Below are positions 34,825-43,796 of a stretch of 64,000 nucleotides of DNA, piece by piece; position 1 is the stretch's first letter, and every line of letters starts with the position of its first letter. The translations under genes and the position numbers were made by a program. The stretch is taken from the NCBI GenBank assembly GCA_046598395.1, contig JBKJIQ010000011.1, positions 1 through 64,000 of the forward strand, given 5' to 3'. The notes below the pieces were generated by a model, which had not been told where the DNA came from, made no database searches, and worked only from the letters and a program-made list of their open reading frames with translations. This DNA comes from JAENVU01 sp046598395. GTDB lineage: Bacteria; Actinomycetota; Acidimicrobiia; IMCC26256; JAENVU01.

Positions 34825-35032
34825 GTGGCCCACGGTACGGGGTGTCGGGAACAAAGACCAAGCCGGAAGCGTCCTTTTCGACGAGACGGTCCGGGCTTCA
34901 GCAGAGCCACGGAGCCGTCGATGAGACATCAGCAACCGTCCGGGTCCAAAAACCCCCGGCCGATAGAGTGTCGAACGAGTTTCGGCCGCACCCGTTGTGC
35001 GGTCGAACCTACCGACGAGAGGCGGAACTCAC

Positions 35033-37528
35033 GTGTTTGAACGCTTCACCGACCGAGCTCGGCGAGTTGTGGTCCTGGCGCAAGAAGAAGCGCGCCTGCT
35101 GAACCACAACTACATCGGCACCGAGCACATCCTGCTCGGCCTCATCCACGAGGGTGAGGGCGTCGCGGCCAAGGCTTTGGAGTCACTTGGCATTTCGCTC
35201 GAGGCTGTGCGCGCTCAGGTTGAGGAGATCATCGGTCACGGTGGCTCGGCGCCGTCGGGCCACATCCCGTTCACGCCCCGCGCCAAGAAGGTCCTCGAAC
35301 TTTCCTTGCGTGAGGCGCTCCAGCTCGGCCACAACTACATCGGCACCGAGCACATCCTCCTCGGGTTGATCCGTGAGGGTGAAGGGGTGGCCGCGCAGGT
35401 GCTCGTGAAGTTGGGAGCAGACCTCTCCCGCGTACGCCAGCAGGTCATCCAGCTTCTGTCCGGATACTCCGGCGGGAAGGAAGGCGCCCCCGCAGGTGCC
35501 GGCGCGCCGGCCGAGTCCGGTGGCGGACCTTCGGGTTCGTTGGTGCTCGACCAGTTCGGCCGCAACCTCACGCAGCTCGCACGCGAGAAGAAGCTCGACC
35601 CGGTGATCGGGCGCGAGAAAGAGATCGAGCGCGTCATGCAGGTGCTGTCGCGCCGCACGAAGAACAACCCTGTGTTGATCGGTGAGCCGGGCGTGGGCAA
35701 GACCGCGATCGTCGAAGGTCTGGCGGCCGACATCGTCGAGGGCAACGTGCCCGAGACCATCACCGACAAGCAGGTCTACACGTTGGACCTCGGTGCGCTC
35801 GTCGCCGGTTCGCGGTACCGCGGCGATTTCGAGGAGCGCCTGAAGAAGGTGCTGAAGGAGATCAAGACCCGCGGCGACATCATCTTGTTCATTGACGAGC
35901 TGCACACGCTCGTGGGTGCCGGCGCGGCCGAAGGTGCGATCGACGCCGCGAGCATCCTCAAGCCGATGCTCGCCCGGGGTGAGCTCCAGACCATCGGTGC
36001 CACCACGCTCGATGAGTACCGCAAGCACCTCGAGAAGGATGCTGCACTCGAGCGTCGGTTCCAGCCGATCAAGGTGGAAGAGCCCACGGTCGCGCACACG
36101 ATCGAGATCCTCAAGGGTCTGCGCGAGCGTTACGAATCCCATCACCGCGTGACGATCACCGATCAAGCGATCGTTGCCGCCGCGAACCTGGCGGACCGCT
36201 ACATCTCGGATCGCCACCTCCCCGACAAAGCGATCGACCTCATCGACGAAGCCGGTTCTCGTTTGCGGATCCGTCGGATGCACTCGCCGCCGGACTACCG
36301 CGAGCTCGAAGACGAGATCTCGACGGTCCGCAAGGAAAAAGAAGCGGCCATCGAAGGTCAGCAGTTCGAGCGCGCCGCGAGCCTGCGCGACCGGGAGAAG
36401 GAACTCCTCGAGCAGCGTTCGACCAAAGAGACCGAGTGGAAAGCCGAAGGCGTTGACCTCTTCAACGAGGTCAACGAGGAAGCCGTCGCCGAGGTGCTTG
36501 CACTGTGGACCGGTATTCCCGTTTACAAGCTCACCGAGGAAGAGACCGCACGGCTCTTGCGCATGGAGGACGAGCTTCACAAGCGCATTGTGGGCCAAGA
36601 CCTTGCGGTCAAGGCCGTGAGCCAGGCGATCCGCCGCACCCGGGCCGGGTTGAAAGACCCGAAGCGTCCGAGTGGTTCGTTCATCTTCCTGGGGCCCTCG
36701 GGTGTGGGCAAGACCGAACTCGCCAAGACGCTCGCGGAGTTCCTCTTCGGCGACGAGAACTCGCTGATCGCGCTCGACATGTCCGAATACATGGAGAAGC
36801 ACACAGTCTCTCGTCTGGTCGGTTCGCCTCCGGGCTACGTGGGCTACGACGAAGGTGGCCAGCTCACCGAAGCGGTTCGTCGCAAGCCGTTCTCCGTGGT
36901 GCTCTTCGATGAGATCGAGAAGGCGCACCCCGATGTGTTCAACGCGCTGCTCCAGATCCTGGAAGACGGTCGCCTGACCGACGCCCAGGGTCGCACGGTC
37001 GACTTCAAGAACACCGTGATCATCATGACGTCGAACCTCGGTACGGCCGACCTGCGCAAGGTGAGCATCGGCTTTGGCAAGTCCGATGAGTCGGTGAACT
37101 ACGACCGGATGAAGGACAAAGTCACCGAGGAGCTCAAGCGCCATTTCCGGCCCGAGTTCCTCAACCGGATCGACGACGTGATCGTGTTTGCCGAGCTCAC
37201 GCGCGACAACATTCACAGCATCGTGGACCTCCTCATCAAGCGGGTCCAGACCCAGCTGGAGAGCCAGGGCCTCGCGCTCGAGCTCACCGACTCGGCCAAG
37301 GACCTCCTGGCCACGAAGGGCTATGACCCCACGTTGGGGGCGCGGCCTTTGCGCCGCGCGATCCAGCGCCACGTGGAGGATGTGCTCTCCGAGAAGATCC
37401 TGTGGAAGGAGTTCCACGCGGGCGAGACGATCGTGGTGGATGCCGAGGGCGACGAGTTCGTCTTCCGCACCATCGAAGGTTTCGAGCCTCCCCCGGTGGA
37501 ACTCGCCGGTACTGGCACCGAAGGCTGA
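35033..37528 (+). CDS. clpC: ATP-dependent Clp protease ATP-binding subunit ClpC
   Basis: 831 residues. Two Clp N-repeats (both containing HNYIGTEHILLGL) lead into AAA domain 1 with Walker A GEPGVGKT near residue 217. A UVR-containing middle domain (EKEAAIEGQQFERAASLRDREKELLEQ) is followed by AAA domain 2 with GPSGVGKT near 554. The protein unfolds substrates and feeds them to ClpP. GTG 35033 is chosen, with GAGAGG upstream. A TAGAGT -10-like element and a small hairpin (34986-35002) lie in the leader. No CtsR or McsA/McsB genes are adjacent, unlike in Firmicutes. Confidence 0.95.
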   Translation: MFERFTDRARRVVVLAQEEARLLNHNYIGTEHILLGLIHEGEGVAAKALESLGISLEAVRAQVEEIIGHGGSAPSGHIPFTPRAKKVLELSLREALQLGHNYIGTEHILLGLIREGEGVAAQVLVKLGADLSRVRQQVIQLLSGYSGGKEGAPAGAGAPAESGGGPSGSLVLDQFGRNLTQLAREKKLDPVIGREKEIERVMQVLSRRTKNNPVLIGEPGVGKTAIVEGLAADIVEGNVPETITDKQVYTLDLGALVAGSRYRGDFEERLKKVLKEIKTRGDIILFIDELHTLVGAGAAEGAIDAASILKPMLARGELQTIGATTLDEYRKHLEKDAALERRFQPIKVEEPTVAHTIEILKGLRERYESHHRVTITDQAIVAAANLADRYISDRHLPDKAIDLIDEAGSRLRIRRMHSPPDYRELEDEISTVRKEKEAAIEGQQFERAASLRDREKELLEQRSTKETEWKAEGVDLFNEVNEEAVAEVLALWTGIPVYKLTEEETARLLRMEDELHKRIVGQDLAVKAVSQAIRRTRAGLKDPKRPSGSFIFLGPSGVGKTELAKTLAEFLFGDENSLIALDMSEYMEKHTVSRLVGSPPGYVGYDEGGQLTEAVRRKPFSVVLFDEIEKAHPDVFNALLQILEDGRLTDAQGRTVDFKNTVIIMTSNLGTADLRKVSIGFGKSDESVNYDRMKDKVTEELKRHFRPEFLNRIDDVIVFAELTRDNIHSIVDLLIKRVQTQLESQGLALELTDSAKDLLATKGYDPTLGARPLRRAIQRHVEDVLSEKILWKEFHAGETIVVDAEGDEFVFRTIEGFEPPPVELAGTGTEG

Positions 37529-37560
37529 AACCGGAGCGAGCCGCGCCGCTGAGTTCGCTG

Positions 37561-38322
37561 ATGCGAAGAGGGTTCGCGGTACTGCTGTGCGTGGTCGCGC
37601 TCGCGGCGTGCAAGGTGGATGCGACGGTCACGGTGCAGATGCACGCCGACGGGAGTGGCGTGGTGCGCGTGCGAGTGAACCTCGATCGCGGAGCGGTGCG
37701 CGCCGCAGTGATCGGCGGTGGAAGACTCGAAGATCGCGTGCGCCTCACCGACCTTCCCGCCGCGGGGTGGACGGTTTCGCGGTGGTGGCGTCATCCGGGT
37801 GGTGGAGCCACGGTTGTGGTTCACAAACCGTTCTCTCGCCCGGGTCAAGTAGCAGGCATCGTGGCCGAGTTGAACGGAACATCGGGCCCGCTGCACGGCT
37901 TCAGCGCGACCAGGACCTCGTCCACGTTCTCCACGGGATGGACCGTGCGCGGCAGGGTCGACTTGCGCACGGTCGACACCGGTCTGGCCCAGGACCCGGA
38001 ACTGGTTGCGAACCTCACGGCGGAACGGGTCGACCTCCCCGCGGTGGAACAGCGAATCACCGACAGCGCCCGCAGTGGCCTGCGGATTAGCGCCGTCGCA
38101 GAACTCCCGGGTGGCCAACGCACCAGCATCGTGGCGAAGCCCGGTGGCCGAGCGGTGCTCGCCGCCCGCGCGGATGAGACCGACACTGATCGAGTACTCC
38201 TGCTCGGCGCCGGGATCGGGATCGGTATCCTCGCCCTCGCGATCCTCATCGTCGGCGAACGCCGAGGTCGCCGCGCCCGGCGGACCCGGCGGACCCGGCG
38301 GGAACCTACGCTCAGCGCGTGA
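37561..38322 (+). CDS. LppM-like lipoprotein with C-terminal membrane anchor
   Basis: 253 residues. A lipobox (VVALAACKVD, Cys17) is followed by a domain starting VDATVTVQMHADGSGVVRVRVNLDR, which resembles the LppM/DUF3153 domain of actinobacteria. A C-terminal membrane helix (VLLLGAGIGIGILALAILIVG) and an Arg-rich cytoplasmic tail follow. In mycobacteria LppM is linked to cell-envelope lipoglycans and phagosome trafficking; whether that applies here is unknown. It overlaps the next gene by GTGA. Confidence 0.7.
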   Translation: MRRGFAVLLCVVALAACKVDATVTVQMHADGSGVVRVRVNLDRGAVRAAVIGGGRLEDRVRLTDLPAAGWTVSRWWRHPGGGATVVVHKPFSRPGQVAGIVAELNGTSGPLHGFSATRTSSTFSTGWTVRGRVDLRTVDTGLAQDPELVANLTAERVDLPAVEQRITDSARSGLRISAVAELPGGQRTSIVAKPGGRAVLAARADETDTDRVLLLGAGIGIGILALAILIVGERRGRRARRTRRTRREPTLSA

Positions 38323-38693
38323 ACTCCGAGCCGCGCGATACCACCGCCGAAGCCCGCGAGGTCCAGCTCGCCGCCTATCGGGCGATGACGCCGGCGCAAA
38401 GAGTTGCGGTGGCCTTCCAGCTCTCAGACGACATGCGCCAGGTGACCGTCGAAGGAATTCGACGCCGCCATCCCGGTCTGGATTCGGATGGTGTGCACCA
38501 CGAGGTCCTTCAGATCCTCCACGGCCCCGAGGTGGCGGCCGAACTCATGGCGATGAACCTGGAGCGTCGTGACCTCGGCGGCCACGGCGGAAGGCATGAT
38601 TCTCGCGAAGTTGGGGTGGGCGAGTTCGAGTGGGTCGGAGCGGCAGTTGCGCGATGTCGCAGCGATGATCAGCGTCCATTCGCTCGGACTTGA
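38319..38693 (+). CDS. Small conserved protein, C-terminus probably altered
   Basis: 124 residues from GTG 38319. The first 80 residues (VQLAAYRAMTPAQRVAVAFQLSDDMRQVTVEGIRRRHPGLDSDGVHHEVLQILHG) match a family of about 80-100-residue proteins, with a pattern like AMTPAERLELAFxLSE and GIRxRHP, usually followed by a nucleotidyltransferase-fold partner gene. The tail after about residue 80 is Gly/Arg-rich, unlike the family, and overlaps the remnant of that partner in another frame. Function of the family is not established to my knowledge. Confidence 0.55.
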   Translation: MNSEPRDTTAEAREVQLAAYRAMTPAQRVAVAFQLSDDMRQVTVEGIRRRHPGLDSDGVHHEVLQILHGPEVAAELMAMNLERRDLGGHGGRHDSREVGVGEFEWVGAAVARCRSDDQRPFART

Positions 38694-38784
38694 TGTGGCG
38701 TACCTTCGCCACTGGGCAGCTGAGCTTGGAGTGTTGGAGCGGCTCGATGAGATGATCGGTCGCAACGACACCCACAACCTGTAG
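38569..38784 (+). pseudogene. C-terminal remnant of a nucleotidyltransferase-fold partner protein
   Basis: The 71-residue frame reads ATAEGMILAKLGWASSSG then SERQLRDVAAMISVHSLGLDVAYLRHWAAELGVLERLDEM. This matches only the C-terminal part of proteins with a DxD nucleotidyltransferase-like N-terminal half that normally pair with the preceding family. The N-terminal half is absent and the start lies inside the upstream gene, which suggests a deletion that joined the two genes. Confidence 0.5.
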
Positions 38785-38808
38785 ATCCTCAACCGGAGAG
38801 AAGCCTGA

Positions 38809-39972
38809 ATGACCGTGATCGTGGACCAAGAGATCGTGGACCGCGCGCGAGCGCTGGCGCCGATCATCGAAGCTGAGGCCAATCAGGCGGAAGCCGATAC
38901 CACCACCACGGGTGCGGTCGTGCGTGCGCTCACCGACTCGGATCTCTTTTGGTTGCTCGTACCCAAGGAGTTCGGCGGTCTCGATACCGACATCAGCACC
39001 GCGCTCACGGTGTTCGAAGACTTGGCTTACGCCGACGGATCCACGGGTTGGTCGGTCATGGCCAACACGACGTCGTCGTGCTTCGCGGCGATCTACACGG
39101 GGGAGACCGCGGCCAAGGCAATGTTCACCAACGGCAGCCGGGGCATCCACGCCGGGATGCTCGGTCCGGTGGGCTCGGCCCGACGCGTGGACGGCGGCTA
39201 CCGGGTGAGCGGTCGCTACTCGTTCGGTTCCGGATGTGCGCACGCGAGCTTCATCGGGGCCGGAACCGTTGAGACCGATGACGACGGAAACCAACTCACC
39301 ACCGAGTCGGGGTTGCCCGCGATGCGTGTGGTCTTGATCCCGCGCGATCAGGTCGAGTTCCGGGGGAACTGGGACGTGATCGGTCTGAGTGCCACGGGTT
39401 CCTATGACTACATCGTGGACGACGTCTTCGTCCCCGAGGACTACACCTACTCCCTGTTGGAGCACACGCAGCAGCGAGGCGGCGCGAACTACGGCCTCGG
39501 CCTCTTTGCGATCACCGGTGCCGGCCACGCGGGGTTCGCACTCGGCGTCGGCAGGCGTGCGCTCGACGAGATCACGAAACTCGCGAGCACCCGTGTACGC
39601 ATGGCGGGATTCGCCACGATCGGCACCGAGCAGCTCTTCCAACACGACCTCGGGCTGCACGACTGCGCGCTCCTCGCGGCGCGGGCGCTCGTGTTCGAGA
39701 CCTACGCCGCGGCCGACGCGCAAGCGCGCGCAACGGGAACGGTTGAACTCACCACCCAAGCGCGGGTGCGCGCCGTCGCCACCTACGCAACTCGGGTTGC
39801 CACCGACGCAGCTCGGTTCGCGTTCTCCTGGGCCGGGTCCGCCGGGCTGCGTGATGGCGTGATGCAACGCTGCCTCCGCGATCTGCTCGCGGGATCGCAA
39901 CACATCTACGTCGACAACAACACCCTCACGGGCTACGCCACCGCGCTGGTTGCCGACGCGTCGACCTCCTGA
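38809..39972 (+). CDS. Acyl-CoA dehydrogenase-fold flavin monooxygenase-like protein
   Basis: 387 residues. The N-terminal helical part (FWLLVPKEFGGLDTDISTALTVFEDLAYADGSTGWSVM), the beta domain with GGYRVSGRYSFGSGCAHASFI, and the C-terminal helices match the HsaA/DszC group (class D flavin monooxygenases) rather than true acyl-CoA dehydrogenases. Members need a separate flavin reductase; none is adjacent. GGAGAG precedes ATG 38809. The substrate is probably an aromatic or steroid-derived compound, but this is inference. Confidence 0.8.
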   Translation: MTVIVDQEIVDRARALAPIIEAEANQAEADTTTTGAVVRALTDSDLFWLLVPKEFGGLDTDISTALTVFEDLAYADGSTGWSVMANTTSSCFAAIYTGETAAKAMFTNGSRGIHAGMLGPVGSARRVDGGYRVSGRYSFGSGCAHASFIGAGTVETDDDGNQLTTESGLPAMRVVLIPRDQVEFRGNWDVIGLSATGSYDYIVDDVFVPEDYTYSLLEHTQQRGGANYGLGLFAITGAGHAGFALGVGRRALDEITKLASTRVRMAGFATIGTEQLFQHDLGLHDCALLAARALVFETYAAADAQARATGTVELTTQARVRAVATYATRVATDAARFAFSWAGSAGLRDGVMQRCLRDLLAGSQHIYVDNNTLTGYATALVADASTS

Positions 39973-39989
39973 CCGCTGCGCCCAACGAA

Positions 39990-40032
39990 CTGACCGTGCT
40001 GGTGTACCGCCACGGTGCATGAGCACGGTCAG
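39990..40032. terminator. Perfect 11-bp inverted repeat between convergent genes
   Basis: CTGACCGTGCT (39990-40000) and AGCACGGTCAG (40022-40032) are exact reverse complements around a 21-nt loop; inside, ACCGTG and CACGGT allow a competing hairpin. Position between two convergent 3' ends points to a bidirectional terminator. Confidence 0.6.
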
Positions 40033-40073
40033 AACGCCGCGACTTGTCCGGGGGGAACGCCTTCGGGGTTGGT

Positions 40074-40697
40074 TCAGGCTGGCGAAAACGAGTGGAGCCA
40101 GGCCGGGAATCCGAGGAGGGACGCGAGCACGGTGTCGGCACCGGCCGCGTGAAACTCTGATTGGCTCACGGGTCCCGATGCCACCATCACCGGGTGGGCG
40201 TGCCCGACGCGTGCAGCTTCAAGGTCCGGCAGCGTGTCGCCCACATAGACATGCGCGCCGTGATCCAGGAGCGTCTCACCCTTCTGGGCGCCATGGCGCC
40301 AGCCGATCACATGGTCGACGGCAATGCCAACGTGCGCAAGGCAGAGGTGCGCGTTCGGCTCGTACTTCGCGGTGACGACCAGCGTGGTTCCTCCTCGCGC
40401 GCGCACGGCGTCGACCGCTTCGGCCGCACCGGGAAGCAGCGAACACCCGGGCGGTCCGATCTCCGAGTAGATCGCTCGATAGCGGTCACACGCGGCGGTG
40501 ATCTCGTCGGGCGGGAAGTACGCGGCCATCTCGGACTCGAGGGCGGGTCCGAGGCGCGACGCGAACAGCTGCCCGTCGATCGCGGATCCCATTTCGACGT
40601 TGAGTGCGTCGAAGCTGGCAATGACGCCCGGACGCGAGTCGATCAGGGTCATGTCGAGATCGAACCCGACGACGAGGTTGGCCACAACGGCGACCAT
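40074..40697 (-). CDS. HAD family hydrolase (phosphoglycolate-phosphatase-like)
   Basis: 207 residues. HAD motif I is VVGFDLDMTLIDSR, motif II TTLVVTAKYEPN, motif III the Lys in GAQKGETL, and motif IV VYVGDTLPDLEAARVG. All catalytic residues are present. It should dephosphorylate a small metabolite; the cap domain does not identify which. ATG 40697 fits the family start; the long upstream extension runs antisense into the neighbouring gene and is rejected. Confidence 0.85.
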   Translation of the reverse strand: MVAVVANLVVGFDLDMTLIDSRPGVIASFDALNVEMGSAIDGQLFASRLGPALESEMAAYFPPDEITAACDRYRAIYSEIGPPGCSLLPGAAEAVDAVRARGGTTLVVTAKYEPNAHLCLAHVGIAVDHVIGWRHGAQKGETLLDHGAHVYVGDTLPDLEAARVGHAHPVMVASGPVSQSEFHAAGADTVLASLLGFPAWLHSFSPA

Positions 40698-40758
40698 AGC
40701 GAAGCGCTGGTGAGCTTCGGTGATTGACGCCGTGTCCGACGCGTGCTTGGATCTGCCG

Positions 40759-42183
40759 ATGCGCGTTCGTCTGCTTGCCGTTCCATCCGCCGCCATGCTC
40801 ACGATCGCGCTGCTCAGTGCGGCGGGGCCCGCGGCCGCGGCGCCGCTTTCCCGCCCGGCCGACCCGGTGGTGCTGACGGGTGCGAACCTGCCAACGCTCG
40901 TGAACGGACCGCGCGCCAACATCGTGGGTTTCCGGTGGACCGGCTCGGCGTGGTCGCAGTTGCCGGTCCAGATCGACGAGCGCGCCGTCGTGAGCTTCGG
41001 GAAGGTGTACAACAACCCTGCGGCGGTGTTCTACGGCAGCCAACCGAGCCTTGTGAACGAACTCGTGTACACCGGCACGAACACGTGGACCGGGAACGAT
41101 CCGGACGTCAAGTTCGACAGTAACGACGAGCTGGTGTTCATGGCCCGCGATGCGGGGGTGGCCGCTCCCGTCGGTGCACTTCCGCTGGGCGCGGCGCCCG
41201 GCTCCGGCGTGCAGGTGCAGATCTCGGATCCGCTCGATCCGGGTGCCGAGGGGTTCGTCTATCTCTTCCGGAAGGCGGTTGGCTCGAGTCTCAAGCAAGG
41301 TGCCGGGGTCAGGTACGTCTCGTATGCATTCAGGTTGGTGTCGGGGAACTACAAGCTCACCTATCAACTCACTTCGGGTCCGAACCCGGAGAACACCTTG
41401 TTCACCGGCGCGACCTACCGGCATCATTTCGCCGATCGGTGGTTGAGTGATCGGCTCGAGGTCACCGCACCGGGCGCGACCGCGGTGGATGTCCTCGATC
41501 GTCACAAGGCGCTCTTCAGCCCGACCACGTGCGTGCGCAGCGAGGACACCTTCGATGCGCCGGGCCCGTTTGGAAGTTCCGAAGGCGCGTTCGTGACGAA
41601 CAAGGTCGGCCCGGTGCGGGTGATCCGTTCCTACGTCGGAGCGAACAGTGGTCCCAATACGCAACGCACGCACGTGTTCTACGACCGTCGTGAGGACATC
41701 CGCACCGACCTTCGGGTCCACTCGATTGGTTCCATCATGGACTTCTTCGACTACTCGGCGGCGGCCACCGGCATGACGTATCGCAACGACTTCAACCAAG
41801 CCGGACTCACCATCGACGGCAATCCGGAGACGCCCGCCGCGGGTCTTCCTTCATGGGAACAGGTCACGGGTCCGCAGGGCACGATCAACCAGGTCGGCAC
41901 GTTGCAGACCACGTGGACCCCGAGCAGCATCATTCCGTACTACCTGGATGACTCCACTCCGCCCACCTTCCAATGCACTGGCGACACCGCGGCGTACGGT
42001 TCGAGTGGGATCTTCCTCAACAGCACCCTGCCGAACACCGACCCCGGAACCGGTGGGGTCGACCACCTCGTTGGGACCCGAACGATGTATTTCGAGAGTC
42101 CGGGCGGGACTGGCGCGGATGGTGTGGCACGCCGGAATCAGGTGGTCTTCCCGCTCACGACCACGGTGACCGCTGGTCCCTGA
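40759..42183 (+). CDS. Secreted protein of unknown function
   Basis: 474 residues. A signal peptide (MRVRLLAVPSAAMLTIALLSAAGPAAAAP) is clear. The mature part has RPADPVVLTGANLPTLVNGPRANIVGFRWTG, a string DSNDELVFMARDAG, and FDYSAAATGMTYRNDFNQAGLTIDG, with Gly/Asn/Thr-rich beta-type composition. No catalytic motif or known domain is recognised. An in-frame ATG at 40720 would add 13 residues before the signal peptide. It is divergent from the HAD gene and precedes radA, without sign of coupling. Confidence 0.7.
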   Translation: MRVRLLAVPSAAMLTIALLSAAGPAAAAPLSRPADPVVLTGANLPTLVNGPRANIVGFRWTGSAWSQLPVQIDERAVVSFGKVYNNPAAVFYGSQPSLVNELVYTGTNTWTGNDPDVKFDSNDELVFMARDAGVAAPVGALPLGAAPGSGVQVQISDPLDPGAEGFVYLFRKAVGSSLKQGAGVRYVSYAFRLVSGNYKLTYQLTSGPNPENTLFTGATYRHHFADRWLSDRLEVTAPGATAVDVLDRHKALFSPTTCVRSEDTFDAPGPFGSSEGAFVTNKVGPVRVIRSYVGANSGPNTQRTHVFYDRREDIRTDLRVHSIGSIMDFFDYSAAATGMTYRNDFNQAGLTIDGNPETPAAGLPSWEQVTGPQGTINQVGTLQTTWTPSSIIPYYLDDSTPPTFQCTGDTAAYGSSGIFLNSTLPNTDPGTGGVDHLVGTRTMYFESPGGTGADGVARRNQVVFPLTTTVTAGP

Positions 42184-42202
42184 CCACGATGGTCCGACCC
42201 GT

Positions 42203-42217
42203 CCGTTAGGGTAACGG
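42203..42217 (+). promoter_or_regulatory. Palindromic -10 region directly before radA
   Basis: CCGTTA-GGG-TAACGG is a perfect inverted repeat that ends one base before ATG 42219. It contains TAGGGT, a usable -10, but so close to the ATG that transcription would have to start at or after it. It may instead be a regulator site or the loop of a short hairpin. Confidence 0.4.
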
Positions 42218-42218
42218 C

Positions 42219-43571
42219 ATGGTTCGAACAAGTGTTCGTAGAAAAGCCGTATTCGGATGCACCGAGTGCGGGGCGCAGGCGCCGAAGTGGTTGGGGCGAT
42301 GCCCCGAGTGCGGAGCGTGGTCATCACTGATCGAGGAACGGCCACCGTCCGTCGCCGGTGCGCCGGCAGGCGACGCGGTCGTGATGGCCCTCGCCGATGT
42401 CGACCCGATCGCGGCGGTCGGCCGGTCCACCGGGGTCCCCGAACTCGACCGAGTACTGGGCGGGGGATTGGTTCCCGGATCGGTCACGTTGCTCGGTGGT
42501 GAACCCGGCATCGGGAAGAGCACCTTGCTGCTGCAGTCGCTTGGTCGGATGGCTGCCGCCGGGGCGCGCTGCCTGCTCGTCAGCGCCGAGGAATCCAAGG
42601 AGCAGGTGCGCCTACGCGCCGATCGGCTCGGCACCCTCGACCCGAATCTGCTGATCGTGACCGAGACGTCGTTGCCGGCAATTCTCCAACGGATCGTCGA
42701 GACCGCGCCGGATGTGGTGGCGGTCGACTCGATCCAGACGGTGATGGATCCGGAACTTTCCGGCGCGCCCGGCTCCGTCGGTCAGGTCAGAGAGTGTTCG
42801 CACCGGCTGGTGCGCGTGGCCAAGGATCGGGGGATGGCCACCGTGTTGGTGGGCCATGTCACCAAAGAAGGGCTACTCGCGGGGCCGCGGGCGATGGAGC
42901 ACATCGTCGACACCGTGCTCGCGTTCGAAGGTGATCGCCATCACTCGTTGCGGATGCTGCACGCGCTCAAGCACCGGTTCGGGACCACGAACGAACTCGG
43001 TGTGTTCGAAATGACGGAAGCCGGGATGTCGGAGGTGGCCGATCCTTCCGCGCTGTTCCTCGCCGATCGGCGCCCGGGTCTCCCGGGTTCGGTGGTCACG
43101 GCAACCCTCGAAGGAGTTCGGCCATTGCTCGTTGAGGTGCAAGCGCTGTTGGCCTCCACCGGCGCGCCCGCGCCCCGCCGTTCGGCGCGGGGTCTCGACG
43201 CCGGCCGACTCGAGCTGTTGTTGGCCGTACTCCAAGCGCGCGCCGGGCGTCACGTTGACCGGTTCGATGTGTACGCCAGCGTGGCCGGAGGCGTGAAGGT
43301 GCACGATGCCGGCGCCGATCTCGCGGTCGCGCTCGCGGTGGTGAGTGCGCTCACCGGCGAGCCGGTTCCCGGCGGTCTGGTTGCCGTCGGCGAGGTAGGC
43401 CTGGGCGGCGAACTCCGCCAGGCATCACAAACCGTTCGGCGGCTCGGTGAGGCCGCGCGGCTCGGGTTCCGGGTGGCGGCGGTGCCGGCATCTACGCCCG
43501 ATGTCGAGGGCATCCGGTTGCTGCGGGCCGATCGCGTCGGAGATGTTCTCGAAGCTCTCGATCTGGCCTGA
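42219..43571 (+). CDS. radA: DNA repair protein RadA
   Basis: 450 residues. A four-Cys zinc finger (C14, C17, C28, C31: CTECGAQAPKWLGRCPECG) is followed by a RecA-like ATPase with GGEPGIGKSTLLLQ near residue 93 and the RadA-specific KHRFGTTNELGVF (family KNRFG). The C-terminal Lon-like domain contains GGVKVHDAGADLAVALAVVSAL. RadA is a branch-migrating helicase for recombination intermediates. disA follows 225 bases downstream, the arrangement seen in many bacteria, where RadA and DisA interact. Confidence 0.95.
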   Translation: MVRTSVRRKAVFGCTECGAQAPKWLGRCPECGAWSSLIEERPPSVAGAPAGDAVVMALADVDPIAAVGRSTGVPELDRVLGGGLVPGSVTLLGGEPGIGKSTLLLQSLGRMAAAGARCLLVSAEESKEQVRLRADRLGTLDPNLLIVTETSLPAILQRIVETAPDVVAVDSIQTVMDPELSGAPGSVGQVRECSHRLVRVAKDRGMATVLVGHVTKEGLLAGPRAMEHIVDTVLAFEGDRHHSLRMLHALKHRFGTTNELGVFEMTEAGMSEVADPSALFLADRRPGLPGSVVTATLEGVRPLLVEVQALLASTGAPAPRRSARGLDAGRLELLLAVLQARAGRHVDRFDVYASVAGGVKVHDAGADLAVALAVVSALTGEPVPGGLVAVGEVGLGGELRQASQTVRRLGEAARLGFRVAAVPASTPDVEGIRLLRADRVGDVLEALDLA

Positions 43572-43796
43572 TGAGATGGTGAGCTGCGCATGACGGCGGC
43601 GGTGTCAGTGTCTGCACCGATCCCTTTGATGACGGTGGTAGAAGGGCTCCAGAACTGGGGCGGCGTGGTCGATACCGGTGACTTGAACACTGTTGAAATC
43701 GCGGCCGCCACTGGTATCGTTGTGTCCGCTTCCGCGGCAACGTCGGCCGTCGAGTCCAACGGCTTGGCTCCCCGTCCAGAACCAAAGGAACATCCT

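Noticed and set aside
35183..37417. 744-codon open frame antisense to clpC
   Set aside because: It mirrors the clpC codons in a high-GC genome; the ClpC protein is unmistakable and the antisense product has no recognisable domain.
40486..41799. 437-codon minus-strand frame opposite the secreted orphan and the HAD gene
   Set aside because: Shadow of two better supported genes; the plus-strand frame has a clear signal peptide.
43590..43796. N-terminal extension of DisA from ATG 43590
   Set aside because: GTG 43797 has a good ribosome binding site and gives the normal 357-residue protein; the extension is Ala/Val-rich and unrelated.
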